Assembly: GCF_020907985.1 (NCBI RefSeq)
Contig: NZ_JAJJPA010000010.1
Span: 1 to 64,000, forward strand
Source of the DNA: Kitasatospora humi
GTDB taxonomy: Bacteria > Actinomycetota > Actinomycetes > Streptomycetales > Streptomycetaceae
Length of the DNA stretch: 64,000 nt
Direction: 5' to 3'
The notes under the pieces were generated by a model. The model was not told where the DNA came from. It saw only the letters and a program-made list of their open reading frames with translations, and did no database searches. Below, one piece after another: positions 43,402 through 53,128 of the stretch. Made by a program: the position numbers and the translations under genes. Numbering within the stretch: position 1 is the first letter of the stretch; every line of letters starts with the position of its first letter.

Positions 43402-44190
43402 ATGACCATGGATGCGGGCACGACCGGACCTCAGGACCCCGACCTCGCCGTGCGCCGCTGGCGGTCGGCGGCGGAGCGGCCGGAGAGCCTGCTGATCGAC
43501 GGCTTCCACGCGCTCAAGCACGCCCTGCGGTTCGGCGGTGAGGTCCACCAGGTGCTCACCGCCGACGCCGCCGGGCTGGCCGTGCTCGCGGAGAAGCTGG
43601 CGCCGGACGTGGCCGAGCGGATCCTGGCGGCCGCCACCCCGGTGCCGCCCGCCGTGCTGCGCGAGCTGGTGCCCCGGCCGCACCCCACCGGGGTGGCCGC
43701 GCTCGCCGTGCGCCCCGACCAGGGCGCCGTGCTCGACCGGCTGGCCGCGCTGCCGCGCCGGGCCCCGGTGGTGGTGCTGGACAACCCGCGCAACCTGGGC
43801 AACATCGGCGCCGTGGTCCGGCTGGCGGCCGGCTTCGGCGCCACCGGGGTGGTGACCACCGGCGACGTCGACCCCTGGCACCCGGGCGTGGTCCGGGCCG
43901 GTGCCGGGTTGCACTTCGCCACCAACGTGGCCCGGCTGCCCGCCGACCGGCTGCCGGCCGGCCCGCGGTTCGTGCTCGACCCCGAGGGCAGCGACATCCG
44001 CTCGGTGGTGCTGCCCGACGACGCGCTGCTGGTGTTCGGTTCGGAGCGGCACGGCGTCTCCCAGGAGCTGCGGGCCGGGGCGGACGGCCTGCTGGCGATC
44101 CCGATGCGCCCCCGGGTCTCCAGCTTCAACCTGGCCACCTCGGTCGGCATGGGACTGTTCCACTGGATGTCCCACACCGAGACGTCCTGA
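43402..44190 (+). CDS. SpoU/TrmH-family RNA 2'-O-methyltransferase
   Basis: A 262-residue SPOUT enzyme. Motif 1 is LDNPRNLGNIGAVVRLAAGFG, motif 2 is LLVFGSERHGVS, motif 3 is IPMRPRVSSFNLATSVGMG, the last forming the trefoil knot that binds SAM. The N-terminal 110 residues are a substrate-binding domain (LLIDGFHALKHALRFGGEVH). Target is a tRNA or rRNA ribose. Convergent with the FUSC gene with only 13 bp between. Confidence 0.92.
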   Translation: MTMDAGTTGPQDPDLAVRRWRSAAERPESLLIDGFHALKHALRFGGEVHQVLTADAAGLAVLAEKLAPDVAERILAAATPVPPAVLRELVPRPHPTGVAALAVRPDQGAVLDRLAALPRRAPVVVLDNPRNLGNIGAVVRLAAGFGATGVVTTGDVDPWHPGVVRAGAGLHFATNVARLPADRLPAGPRFVLDPEGSDIRSVVLPDDALLVFGSERHGVSQELRAGADGLLAIPMRPRVSSFNLATSVGMGLFHWMSHTETS

Positions 44191-44203
44191 CCGCCCGTCG
44201 GGT

Positions 44204-46450
44204 TCAGGGACGGGGCTGCAGCGCCCGTTCCAGCTCGCCGAAGGCGGCCAGCAGCAGCCGGCAGCCCGACCGGACCACGTCCTGCTGCTCGCTGGTGCCA
44301 CGGTGGCTGTACTCCAACTCCAGGTCGGTGGCCGGCATGTCGGCGTCCTCCCAGGCCTGGTAGGCGGCCCGCAGCGAGGTGAAGTCGACCGGGTCACCGG
44401 TCAGCACCGCGGCACCGGCGGCCGCCGTGGACTCGGTCAGCAGCGCGCCGAACTCGCTCGCCCCCGGCACCGGTTCGGCCGTCGGTCCCGGCAGGTGCGC
44501 CTCCATCAGCAGCGCCACCCGGGCGAGGTAGCCGAGTGCCTCGCGGGCCCGGCCCAACTGCTTGCGGCCCAGCCGGGGGTGCCGGTCGGCCAGCGCCACC
44601 GGCTCGGCGGCGGCCCGCTCCCGGGCCTGCAGGAAGTCCGCCCGGGCCTCCCGTTGGGCCAGCAGGGCGGACCGCACGGTGCGCGGGTCCCGGCCCGCCG
44701 GATCGCCGTAGCCGGCCAGCACGGCCCCCGCGTAGCGGCCCGCCGCCGCGATCCACTCGGCGGTGCGCTCCGGCAGCCGCACCGTCTCCCAGGTCGGGAA
44801 GAGCGCGTAGGCGACCAGCGCCACCGCACCGCCGAGCAGCGTCATCACCACCCGCTCCCAGGCGTCGGCCAGCGCGCTGCCCGACACCAGGCTGAGCAGG
44901 AAGACCGCGTAGCCGGAGATGCAGGTGGTGATCACCGCGTAGCCGGTGGGCAGCAGGAGGTAGGCGAAGCTCATGAAGAGCACCGCCAGGGCGCAGGTGA
45001 CCCACTGGTCGGGGTGGGCCAGCTCCACCACCGCGGTGGCCACCACCACGCCGGTGAGGGTGCCCAGCACCCGGGCCACGCCGCGGCTGTAGGTCTGGCG
45101 GAAGTCCGGACGGATCACCATGGCGGCGGTCATCGCCGCCCAGTAGCTGTGGTGCAGCCCGGTCAGCTTGGCCAGCAGGTAGGCCGCGGTGACCACGCCG
45201 GACAGCCGCATCGCGTGGTGCAGCACCGGGGTGCCGAGCTGGATCTGCCGCCAGGCGGTGCGGGCCGCCACCGGCACCATCCGGGCCAGCCCCGGCCGGC
45301 GCAGCACGCCATCGTGGCCGGCCACCGGTCCGGTCAGCGGGGTCTCCCGGCTGCGCTCCAGCTCCTCGGCGGCCCGGCCGAGCAGCGTGGTCAGCAGTCG
45401 GGCGGCGCGCAGTGCGGGGCCGCGCAGCGCCTGCCGACCGGACGGGGCCAGCGTCGCGGGGGCCGATCGGGGATAGGCGACCAGGTCGCCGGTGCGGATC
45501 GCCCGGGCCAGCGCGTCCAGCATCTGCGCGGCGCCGGCCAGCACCTCGCGGGAGCGGTCGTACTCGGCCTCGTTCTCCGCCTCGGCCGCGGCCGACAGCC
45601 GGGCCTCCACCTCGGCCAGCTCCGGATCCTCCGGCACGTCCGCCGGCTCCGGGGGCTCCTCCCCGCCGAGGGCCGACCAGGGCTCCAGCGGCTCGATGAC
45701 CCGGCCGAACTCCACCGCGGCGATCCCCGCCAGGGCCGGCCGGATCCGCTCCGCGATGGCGCGCAGCCCGGGCAGCTCCGGTGGCCGGCGGCGCTCCTGC
45801 CAGGGCGTCAGGGCTTCGGCGTGCCGGGCCTCCATCAGCGGCTCGGGGTCCAGGACGGCCCGCGGGTCGTGCCGCAGCCGACGGGCGAAGTGGGCCAGCT
45901 CGGCGTAGGCGTCGGCCAGCGCGTCCCGGTGGGCGCCCCAGCTGCGCAGCGGCAGCACGATGATCACCAGGGCCTGCACCGCGCCGCCGAGCGAGCAGAG
46001 CAGCGCGTGGCCGAGCGCGGTCGACACGCTGACCGGCAGCTGCACCACCACCAGCATCACCGTGACGGTGTTGGCGGCCAGCACCCCGGCGGTCGGGCCC
46101 ATCGACCAGGCCAGCCCGGCGGCGAACGACCAGACGGCCAGCAGCAGCAGGAACAGCCCGGTCACCCCGACCGCCAGATAGCCCACGAAGGTGCTGACGC
46201 CCAGTCCGATCCCGGCGGCCAGGGCCAGCGAGGGCCGCGGCCGGAAGCTGCGCTGGAAGGTGGCGATCCCGGCGATGAAGGCGCCCGTCGCGGCCGAGGT
46301 GGCCGGCCGCGGCCCGCCGATCGCCAGCACCGGGAAGACCACCAGTGCCACCGCGAACGCCCCGCGAGCCGCCCGCTTGGGCTCGTTGAACTGCCGCTCG
46401 ACCGCCAAAGCGGCCCGGCTCGTGTGACGAAGCGCATCGAGCCAGGGCAT
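44204..46450 (-). CDS. FUSC-family aromatic acid exporter-like protein
   Basis: A 748-residue membrane protein with two blocks of hydrophobic helices (residues about 25-165 and 385-540) separated by and followed by large soluble domains, the plan of fusaric-acid-resistance (FUSC/YccS) transporters. The signature helix FVGYLAVGVTGLFLLLLAVWSF and the second half's TGLHHSYWAAMTAAMVIRPDF support this. It starts 10 bp after the HTTM gene and is probably the last gene of that operon. Confidence 0.88.
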   Translation of the reverse strand: MPWLDALRHTSRAALAVERQFNEPKRAARGAFAVALVVFPVLAIGGPRPATSAATGAFIAGIATFQRSFRPRPSLALAAGIGLGVSTFVGYLAVGVTGLFLLLLAVWSFAAGLAWSMGPTAGVLAANTVTVMLVVVQLPVSVSTALGHALLCSLGGAVQALVIIVLPLRSWGAHRDALADAYAELAHFARRLRHDPRAVLDPEPLMEARHAEALTPWQERRRPPELPGLRAIAERIRPALAGIAAVEFGRVIEPLEPWSALGGEEPPEPADVPEDPELAEVEARLSAAAEAENEAEYDRSREVLAGAAQMLDALARAIRTGDLVAYPRSAPATLAPSGRQALRGPALRAARLLTTLLGRAAEELERSRETPLTGPVAGHDGVLRRPGLARMVPVAARTAWRQIQLGTPVLHHAMRLSGVVTAAYLLAKLTGLHHSYWAAMTAAMVIRPDFRQTYSRGVARVLGTLTGVVVATAVVELAHPDQWVTCALAVLFMSFAYLLLPTGYAVITTCISGYAVFLLSLVSGSALADAWERVVMTLLGGAVALVAYALFPTWETVRLPERTAEWIAAAGRYAGAVLAGYGDPAGRDPRTVRSALLAQREARADFLQARERAAAEPVALADRHPRLGRKQLGRAREALGYLARVALLMEAHLPGPTAEPVPGASEFGALLTESTAAAGAAVLTGDPVDFTSLRAAYQAWEDADMPATDLELEYSHRGTSEQQDVVRSGCRLLLAAFGELERALQPRP

Positions 46451-46460
46451 AACGGACAGT

Positions 46461-47879
46461 CTAGGCGGGGCGCGGCCGCCTGCCCGGCCGCCACTCACCC
46501 GCCCTTCGGTCCAACCAGAGCAGCAGTCCGGTGGGCAGGAAGACCGCGTCCGCCGCGATCATCGCCAGCGAGAAGACCGGCAGGCCGAGCAGCACCGCGA
46601 TCCCCAGGTGCTCCAGCACCATCACCGCCAGCAGCACGTTCTTCAGCCTGCGGTTCACCAGCGTGAACGGGAACGCCACCTGCAGCAGCACCGTGCCGTA
46701 GGAGAACGCGAAGACCAGCAGCGCGCTGGAGCCGAGCAGCGCCGACAGCCCCGGCCAGGGCGTGAAGTAGTCCAGATGCAGCGGGTAGTAGAGCGCGGTG
46801 CCGTCCTGCCAGCGGGGGCCCTGCACCTTGTAGAGGCCGGCCGTCGCATAGACCAGCACCACCTGCGCACCGACCATGAACAGCGCGCAGTGGTGCACCA
46901 TGCTGCCGAGCGCGTCCAGCACCGCCCGGCCCTCACCGGCCGGCCACCGGCGGTTGACGACCCACCAGAGGCCGGCCACCGCCCAGAGCGTCCAGAACAG
47001 CGCGGCCCACCCGGGGCCGGACCAGCCGCCCGCCGACGCCCAGGAGATCCGGCCGGTCAACTGCGCCCAGCCCAGCAGACCCGCCGCCACGCCCCAGAGC
47101 AGCACCCCGCCCACCCCGGGAGCCGCGCCCCGGTCCCGGCGGCGGGCGTCCAGCGACCAGACCTCGGCGCACCGGGTGAAGGCCAGGTAGATCGCCATCA
47201 GATGGACCAGGTTGTCGCCGCCGTCGCCGACCAGCACGCCGCGGTTCTGCACCGACAGCACCCCCACCAGGAAGGCGACCGAGCTGAACCTGGTGCGCCA
47301 GCCGAGCAGCATCAGCACCGCGGCCAGCACGGTCAGCGCGTAACAGGCCTCGAACCACCAGCACCCGTCCTGCCACTCCAGCACCGAGAAGGCATGGGTC
47401 TGCTGCGCCAGCCGGCGGGCCATGTCGAGGCTCCAGGGCGACCGGTCGCCGTACAGCTCGCGGCTCCCGGGCCACTCGCGCAGCAGTTGGACCAGGACCA
47501 CCAGGGCGAAGCCGATCCGCACCACGGCGGCCTGGTAGCGGGCCATCGGGCGGCCGGTGAAGGCGGCGAAGGCGGCCGCCGCGGCCTGGCCGGCCTGCGC
47601 GGCCACCCCGGGCCGGGCTGCCGCGGACAACGGCGGCGGTCCGGCGGCGGGGGCGGGCCGGGCAGCGGTGGCGGGCCCGGCGGCGGCGGGGAGCAGGGCT
47701 GTGGCGGGGGGCCCGGCCTGGGCGGGGGGCACGGCAGCAGTGGCGGGCACGGCGGCGGGGGGCTCGATGGCGAGTGCGGGCACGGCGGGTGGCCCGGCCT
47801 GGGCGGGCCGGCGCGGGGTGCCGGACAGCGGCTCCTGGCGCTCGTCCGTGTCCTGGCGGCTGACTTCCTGACTGCTCAT
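46461..47879 (-). CDS. HTTM-domain membrane protein
   Basis: A 472-residue protein. The first 110 residues are Ala/Pro-rich and disordered; the rest carries about eight membrane helices of the HTTM domain related to vitamin-K-dependent gamma-carboxylase (DGCWWFEACYALTVLAAVLMLLG, VQNRGVLVGDGGDNLVHLMAIYL, LYKVQGPRWQDGTALYYPLHL). The conserved LYK and VGDGGDN stretches are present. Its ATG overlaps the DUF5819 stop (TGATG), so the pair is coupled. Confidence 0.9.
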   Translation of the reverse strand: MSSQEVSRQDTDERQEPLSGTPRRPAQAGPPAVPALAIEPPAAVPATAAVPPAQAGPPATALLPAAAGPATAARPAPAAGPPPLSAAARPGVAAQAGQAAAAAFAAFTGRPMARYQAAVVRIGFALVVLVQLLREWPGSRELYGDRSPWSLDMARRLAQQTHAFSVLEWQDGCWWFEACYALTVLAAVLMLLGWRTRFSSVAFLVGVLSVQNRGVLVGDGGDNLVHLMAIYLAFTRCAEVWSLDARRRDRGAAPGVGGVLLWGVAAGLLGWAQLTGRISWASAGGWSGPGWAALFWTLWAVAGLWWVVNRRWPAGEGRAVLDALGSMVHHCALFMVGAQVVLVYATAGLYKVQGPRWQDGTALYYPLHLDYFTPWPGLSALLGSSALLVFAFSYGTVLLQVAFPFTLVNRRLKNVLLAVMVLEHLGIAVLLGLPVFSLAMIAADAVFLPTGLLLWLDRRAGEWRPGRRPRPA

Positions 47880-48601
47880 CACAACCCCGCGTAATCCTGG
47901 TCGGACACCGACCACCAGGGCAGCTCGCGCGACTGCGGCCCGGCGGCGGCCGGCCGGGGCGCCGCGGTCCACGGCGGCGGGGCCACCGGCACGGTGTCGG
48001 CCCGCAGCTCGACACCGGTGATCGGCGCCCCGCCCGAGGTCCGGCCGAGCCGCTGCAGCGCGATCCGCTTGAGGTACTCGTCGGCCAGCGAGCTGCGCAC
48101 CCCGGCGGTCGGCATCTCCCGGTCGTCGTGGGTGGTGTCGTAGAAGTCCCAGGCCCGGCGCAGCTCGTTCTGCTCGGCGTGGCTGGGGAACGGATTGCCG
48201 CGGATCGCGGCGATGTCCTGCGCCGTCAGGTCGACCCAGCCGCCGTCGCCGGCCGCGCTACGCGCCCTGACCCGCACGTTGATGTTGTCCTGCAGCGGAT
48301 CCGGCGCGAACAGCCGCCAATTCTGCTCGAACTCCGGATAGACCAGCCCGTTCAGCTGGCTCTGGTAGCGCTGCGAGAGCGAGTTCGGCGGCGCGTTGGT
48401 CAGCAGCAGCGCGCCCAGCAGCACCGCGGTGGCCGACAGCAGCGCCATCGCGGCGGCGGACAGCACCACCAGCGCGGGCAGCGACCAGACCCGCGGCCCA
48501 GCCCCGGGCCCCGACTCGCCCCCGGCCCCGCGCCCGGGCCCCGGCTCGGGCTCCGGCTCGGGCTCCGATTCCGGTTCCGGCACCTCGCCCCGCTCCGCCA
48601 T
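47879..48601 (-). CDS. DUF5819 membrane-anchored protein
   Basis: A 240-residue protein with an N-terminal Glu/Pro-rich tail, one transmembrane helix (LPALVVLSAAAMALLSATAVLLGALLL) and an outward domain containing FEQNWRLFAPDPLQDNINVRVRAR, the DUF5819 mark. DUF5819 and HTTM genes travel together in actinobacteria, which suggests they form one membrane complex of unknown function. Confidence 0.88.
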   Translation of the reverse strand: MAERGEVPEPESEPEPEPEPGPGRGAGGESGPGAGPRVWSLPALVVLSAAAMALLSATAVLLGALLLTNAPPNSLSQRYQSQLNGLVYPEFEQNWRLFAPDPLQDNINVRVRARSAAGDGGWVDLTAQDIAAIRGNPFPSHAEQNELRRAWDFYDTTHDDREMPTAGVRSSLADEYLKRIALQRLGRTSGGAPITGVELRADTVPVAPPPWTAAPRPAAAGPQSRELPWWSVSDQDYAGL

Positions 48602-48646
48602 CGACTCCCCCTCCGGTCTGGTCGGCTGCGGCCCCGCGCGGGCCGG

Positions 48647-49942
48647 TCAGAGCACGTACGCCTGGTCGCCCGAGCCGGACACCAGCGGGCGGCCGGCCTG
48701 CTCCCAGGCGAACATCCCGCCGTCGACGTTGAACGCCTCCCGGCCCTGCGCCACCAGGTACTGCACCACCTGGGCAGAGCGGCCGCCGACCCGGCACACC
48801 ACGTACAGCGGACCGTCCGGCAGCTCGTCGAGCCGGGCGGTGAACTGGCTCATCGGCAGGTGCAGCGCGCCCTCGGCGTGCCCGGCGTCCCACTCGTCCT
48901 GCTCGCGCACGTCGATCAGCGCCGCCCCGGCGGGAACGGTCTCGACCACGACGGTGGGGATCTGCTGGAACATGCTCGGAGTCTCCTGTGGTGACGGTGG
49001 CCGGTGAGCCGATGTGGGACCACCCGGACGGAAGTCGGGGAAGGGCCCATTGTGCCTGGCGTGACCGCCGGCCGGGGCGGCTTCGCCGAGCAGCCGCTCC
49101 AGCTCGCGCTGCCGTTCCGCGGCGGTGGCCAGCAGCTGGTCGGCCAGCTCGGTGAGCAGCCGCTCCGGCTCGCCCGGGGCCAGCGCCAGCAGGGCGCCCA
49201 TCGGGCTGGACTCCAGCCGCACCCGCTCGGCGGCCAGTTCGCCGATCCGGGCGCCCAGCCACTCCAGGCGCTGGCGCAGCCACTGGCCGCGCTCCGGCGC
49301 CTGCGGGTGCGGGGCGGCCTCGGGTGCCGTCGACCACTCCTCGGCGAGCACCCGCAGCGCCTCGGTGTCGCCGCGGCCGTAGGCCTCGTTGGCCCGCGCG
49401 ATGAACTCCGAGCGGCGCCGCTGCTCGGCCGGGTCGGTGCTCAGGTCGGGGTGGGCGGCGCGGGCCAGCTCCCGGTAGAGCCGCTGCGCCTCCTTGCCGG
49501 GGCGGACCCTTCCCCAGCCGGCGGCCCCGGGGACCTCCCTGGGCGGCTCGCCGGCCCGGGGGTCCTCCCTGGGCGGCTCGCCGGACTGCGGCCCGCCCGG
49601 CGGGCGCTGCTCGGAGCGGGCCGCCTCGGCCTCCCGGATGTCGGCGAACAGCGCGTCCAGATCGGGCAGCTCGTCCACCACCTGGCGGGCCTCGGCCGCC
49701 CGGCGGAGGTCCTCCGGATCGCCGGTGCGGGCCGCCCGGGCCTCCGCGACCAGGGCCTCCAGCTCGTCCAGCCGGGCGTAGAGGGGGCCGAGCCGCTCGT
49801 GGTGGATCAACGCGAAGTTGTCGATCTCCACCCGCAGCGTGGCCACGTCCACGTCCAGGGTCAGCCAGGCCAGTTCGGTGGCCGCGACGCGCTCCTCCAG
49901 GAGCGCCAGCTCGGGGTCGAACCACTGCGCCGGAGTACTCAT
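48647..49942 (-). CDS. J-domain-like protein fused in frame to rhodanese domain
   Basis: A continuous 431-residue frame. Residues 1-140 contain coiled coils; 150-205 hold a J-like domain (GKEAQRLYRELARAAHPDL, with HPD present); 230-300 another coiled coil. Without any stop, a rhodanese domain follows (residues 324-431; IDVREQDEWDAGHAEGALH, catalytic-loop Cys in YVVCRVGGRS). Rhodaneses move sulfur. An internal ATG at 48973 preceded by AGGAG could start the 108-residue rhodanese separately. The fusion may be natural or due to loss of a stop codon. Likely first gene of the operon with DUF5819, HTTM and FUSC. Confidence 0.78.
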   Translation of the reverse strand: MSTPAQWFDPELALLEERVAATELAWLTLDVDVATLRVEIDNFALIHHERLGPLYARLDELEALVAEARAARTGDPEDLRRAAEARQVVDELPDLDALFADIREAEAARSEQRPPGGPQSGEPPREDPRAGEPPREVPGAAGWGRVRPGKEAQRLYRELARAAHPDLSTDPAEQRRRSEFIARANEAYGRGDTEALRVLAEEWSTAPEAAPHPQAPERGQWLRQRLEWLGARIGELAAERVRLESSPMGALLALAPGEPERLLTELADQLLATAAERQRELERLLGEAAPAGGHARHNGPFPDFRPGGPTSAHRPPSPQETPSMFQQIPTVVVETVPAGAALIDVREQDEWDAGHAEGALHLPMSQFTARLDELPDGPLYVVCRVGGRSAQVVQYLVAQGREAFNVDGGMFAWEQAGRPLVSGSGDQAYVL

Positions 49943-50335
49943 GCGCCCACCCCGGCGGCGACCACGCTTCGCCGGCCCGGCTCGGCGGGGGCATCCGCCC
50001 ACGCGCACCCCTCGGGGGCGGCCCCTCCCCCGGCCTCCGGCCGGGGGGACCCCCACCGCTCGCTCACGGCGCCTCGCTCATCCACCCGGCCGAGCCTACC
50101 CGGGGGCGCGCGGGACGCCGAGTACAGCGATTTCAGGTCATGAACCGATGGACAGACCGTGCGAGACGGCGCACGCTGGGTGACACGCAACTGATACTGA
50201 GCAATCTGGCGGTTTCGGTACCGGTCTCCGGTCCGTCCGTGCTTCGCTGGGAGCGGCAACAGCGACGCGGAGACCTGACAGCCGCACAGGTGGCGGCCCC
50301 AGCGCGGTCGGACAGGCGGGAGCGATAGCAGTCCC
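49943..50335. other. divergent promoter region
   Basis: 393 bp between the J-domain and phosphatase genes. 50110-50230 is AT-richer (ACTGATACTGAGCAATCTGG) and probably holds the phosphatase promoter. A small open frame at 50140-50328 starts at an ATG, but its Arg-rich product and lack of a ribosome site argue against a gene. Confidence 0.5.
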
Positions 50336-53020
50336 ATGGCGGATGACCCGAACTCCACAGTGGACACACCCAGCGAACTCCCCGGTGCCGTGGGCGCGTT
50401 GGCGCCAGCCACCGCGGAGTCGAGCGCGGCCGGGCAGCAGCCGGCCGGCGTGGTGGCCATGGTGCGGCTGGCAGCCGTGCTCATCGATCCGGACGGCCGG
50501 ATCGCGCTCTGGACCCGGGCGGCCGAGGAGCTCTTCGGCCATCGCACCGGGGCGGTGCAGGGCCTTCCCGCCCGCGGCCTGCTGCCGGCCGTCGAACCGC
50601 GGATCGCGAGCGAGCCGCCGCTGCCGGCCGCCCGCCGCTGCGACGCCTTCGACACCCTGGACGACCTGACCGGAACGGGTGCCTGGGCCGGCCTGATGCC
50701 GGTGACCGACCGGGAGGACCGGGCCCGCTCGGTGCTCTGGTGGGCCTATCCACTGGTCGAGCCGGACGGCCGCAGCCTGCTGGTGCTCGCCGCCGACGCC
50801 CGGCCGCTGCGGGCCCGCGGGCCGCGGATCGCGATCGGCCGGAAGCTGATGCCCTACGCCGCCGCCGAGGGCGGCCAGTGGGGTGCCACCCGGTCGGAGG
50901 CCGGCGGAGCCTTCCACTGGATCTCGGCCACCCTGGGCCCGGCCACCCCGGGCGGTGCCGGGCCGCTCGCCCCGCTGCTGCCGCGGATCAGCCCCGCCCG
51001 GCAGCAGCTGCTGCTGCGCCAGGTGGCCGCCGCCGGGGTGCCCGCGCTCTGGGTGGACGCCGGCACCCGGCTGCCGGTGGTCCCCTACGAGCCGCAGACC
51101 GCCGGGGTGGCCGCGCTGGCCGCCGGGCTGGGCCGGCGCTACCCGACCCCGCAGCAGCGGGTCAGCGCGGCGGGCGGCCCGCCCGCCCTGCGGGTGGTAC
51201 CGGAACCGGGCGGCGAGCCCCGGCCCGACCCGGCCTCGCCGGTGCCGGCCCCGCGCGGCGCTGCGGCACCGGCCGACGCCAACGGCCACCCGCGGGCCGG
51301 CGCCGAGCAGCTCTCCCAGCTGCTGACGAACGGTCAGGCGGGAGATCAGCTGACCCTGCTGAACGAGGTCGGCTCCAAGGTCGGCACCACCCTGGACCTG
51401 GACACCACCGCCCGCGAGCTCTGCCAGGTGCTGGTGCCCCGGGTCGCCGACTTCGCCTGCGTGGACCTGCTGGACCGGTTGATCTCGGACGCCGAACTGC
51501 CCGAGGAGCAGCCGGACGACGACACCATGCTGCGCCGGGTGGCCCGCAGCTTCCACCGGGCCGGCGACCAGTGGGGGCACGTGCTGGACGAGGGCGCGCT
51601 GCTGGCGATGCCGCGCTCCACCCCGCCCGGGATGGCCCTGCAGAAGAACCAGGCGGTGCTGGTGCCGGTGGTCGGCGCGGACATCGCGGTGGACTACGCG
51701 GCGGCACTGGGCGGCGGGCCGGGCCTGGTACCGGTGGTCTCCGGCCGCTCGATGCTGGTGCTGCCGCTGTCCGCGCGCGGCACCGTGCTGGGCATCCTCA
51801 AACTGCTGCGGCTGCCGGACCGCACGCCCTTCGACGAGTCGGACGCCGCCACCCTGCTGGAGCTGGCCGCCCGGGCCGCGCTGTCGCTGGACAACGCCCG
51901 ACTGCACCGGGCCGAGTCGAAGGTGGCCACCACCCTGCAGCGCTCGATGATCCCGAGCCGGCCGCCGCAGATCCCCGGGGTGCAGATCGCCCACCGCTAC
52001 ATGCCGGGCGACCGCCGGGCCGAGGTGGGCGGCGACTGGTTCGACGCGATCCAGCTGCCCGGCAGCCGGGTGGCGCTGGTCGTCGGCGACGTGATGGGGC
52101 ACGGGCTGCACTCGGCCGCCGCGATGGGCCGGTTCCGCACCGCGATGCAGACCCTGGCCGCGCTCGACCTGCCGCCCGGGCAGTTGCTGCGCCACCTGGA
52201 CAACCTGGCCCACAAGCTGGGCGACGACCACCTGGCGACCTGCCTCTACGCGGTCTACGACCCGATCAACCGCACCTGCGAGCTGGCCAGCGCCGGGCAC
52301 GTGCCGCCGGTGCTGGTGCACCCGGACGGCACCGGTGAGCTGCTGGAGATCCCGGCCGGTGCGCCGATCGGCGTCGGCGGGGTGCCGTTCGTGGCCAAGA
52401 AGATCGACGTCAGCGACGGTTCGATGCTGGTGATGTGCACCGACGGGCTGGTCGAGGTGCGCGGTGGCGACATAGGAGCCGGGCTGGCCGCGCTCTGCGG
52501 CAACCTGATCGATCCCCGGCGCAGCCCGGAGGAGGCCTGCGACACGGTGCTGGACCGGCTGCACAGCGACGACCGCAAGGACGACGTGGCGCTGCTGGTG
52601 GCCCGGTTCGACGGGGTGGCGGAGACCGAGGTGGCGACCTGGACACTGGCCGTGGACACCGCCGAGGTGGGCCGGGCCCGGCTGCTGGTCCGCGAGCGGC
52701 TGGCCGCCTGGGGGCTGGGCGCGCTCGGGGACACCACCGAGCTGCTGGTCAGCGAGCTGGTGACGAACGCCGTCCGGGTGGCCAGGGACTACGTGCAGCT
52801 GCAGCTCATCCGGGTGGACAAGCTGCTGGTGGAGGTCAGCGACGACAACTACAACCTGCCCTCGCTGGTGCCGGCCGAGTCGATGGACGAGAACGGCCGG
52901 GGCCTCAACCTGGTGAGCCAGCTGGCCGAGCGCTGGGGCACGGCCCGAAAGGCGGTGGGCAAGGTGGTCTGGTTCGAGCAGTCGCTGCCGCGCGGCTACC
53001 AGGCGCTGCCGCGCGACTGA
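50336..53020 (+). CDS. PAS-GAF-PP2C (SpoIIE-type) phosphatase with C-terminal HATPase
   Basis: An 894-residue signalling protein typical of streptomycete partner-switching. Residues 40-90 resemble a PAS domain (AAVLIDPDGRIALWTRAAEELFG); 335-530 a GAF domain (TLDLDTTARELCQVLVPRVADFACVD, ending AARAALSLDNARLHRAE); 540-750 the PP2C-like phosphatase (VGGDWFDAIQL, VVGDVMGHGLHSAAAM, VMCTDGLVE, DDVALLVAR); 760-890 a GHKL kinase (LLVSELVTNAVRVARD, ENGRGLNLVSQLAERWG). It probably acts on anti-anti-sigma factors encoded elsewhere. No stand-alone STAS gene is nearby. Confidence 0.93.
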   Translation: MADDPNSTVDTPSELPGAVGALAPATAESSAAGQQPAGVVAMVRLAAVLIDPDGRIALWTRAAEELFGHRTGAVQGLPARGLLPAVEPRIASEPPLPAARRCDAFDTLDDLTGTGAWAGLMPVTDREDRARSVLWWAYPLVEPDGRSLLVLAADARPLRARGPRIAIGRKLMPYAAAEGGQWGATRSEAGGAFHWISATLGPATPGGAGPLAPLLPRISPARQQLLLRQVAAAGVPALWVDAGTRLPVVPYEPQTAGVAALAAGLGRRYPTPQQRVSAAGGPPALRVVPEPGGEPRPDPASPVPAPRGAAAPADANGHPRAGAEQLSQLLTNGQAGDQLTLLNEVGSKVGTTLDLDTTARELCQVLVPRVADFACVDLLDRLISDAELPEEQPDDDTMLRRVARSFHRAGDQWGHVLDEGALLAMPRSTPPGMALQKNQAVLVPVVGADIAVDYAAALGGGPGLVPVVSGRSMLVLPLSARGTVLGILKLLRLPDRTPFDESDAATLLELAARAALSLDNARLHRAESKVATTLQRSMIPSRPPQIPGVQIAHRYMPGDRRAEVGGDWFDAIQLPGSRVALVVGDVMGHGLHSAAAMGRFRTAMQTLAALDLPPGQLLRHLDNLAHKLGDDHLATCLYAVYDPINRTCELASAGHVPPVLVHPDGTGELLEIPAGAPIGVGGVPFVAKKIDVSDGSMLVMCTDGLVEVRGGDIGAGLAALCGNLIDPRRSPEEACDTVLDRLHSDDRKDDVALLVARFDGVAETEVATWTLAVDTAEVGRARLLVRERLAAWGLGALGDTTELLVSELVTNAVRVARDYVQLQLIRVDKLLVEVSDDNYNLPSLVPAESMDENGRGLNLVSQLAERWGTARKAVGKVVWFEQSLPRGYQALPRD

Positions 53021-53128
53021 CCGGCCGGCAGCCGGTCCGGTCGGTGCCGCCGGCGGTCGGCCGGCCCGGTCGGTGCAGCCGGCGGTCGGCCGGTCGGCGG
53101 CACCGGGCTCAGGCCGGCGGCGCCGGGC
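53021..53128. repeat. GC-rich short direct repeats at a gene 3' end
   Basis: Two tandem copies of a roughly 31-bp CGGTCGGTGC..CCGGCGGTCGGCCGG unit, then two copies of a 20-bp CCGGGCTCAGGCCGGCGGCG unit. The last shorter copy includes the stop of the minus-strand rhomboid-like gene. Confidence 0.7.

Noticed and set aside
50140..50328. 62-codon frame upstream of the phosphatase gene
   Set aside because: No ribosome binding site; Arg-rich product without structure pattern; lies in the divergent promoter region.
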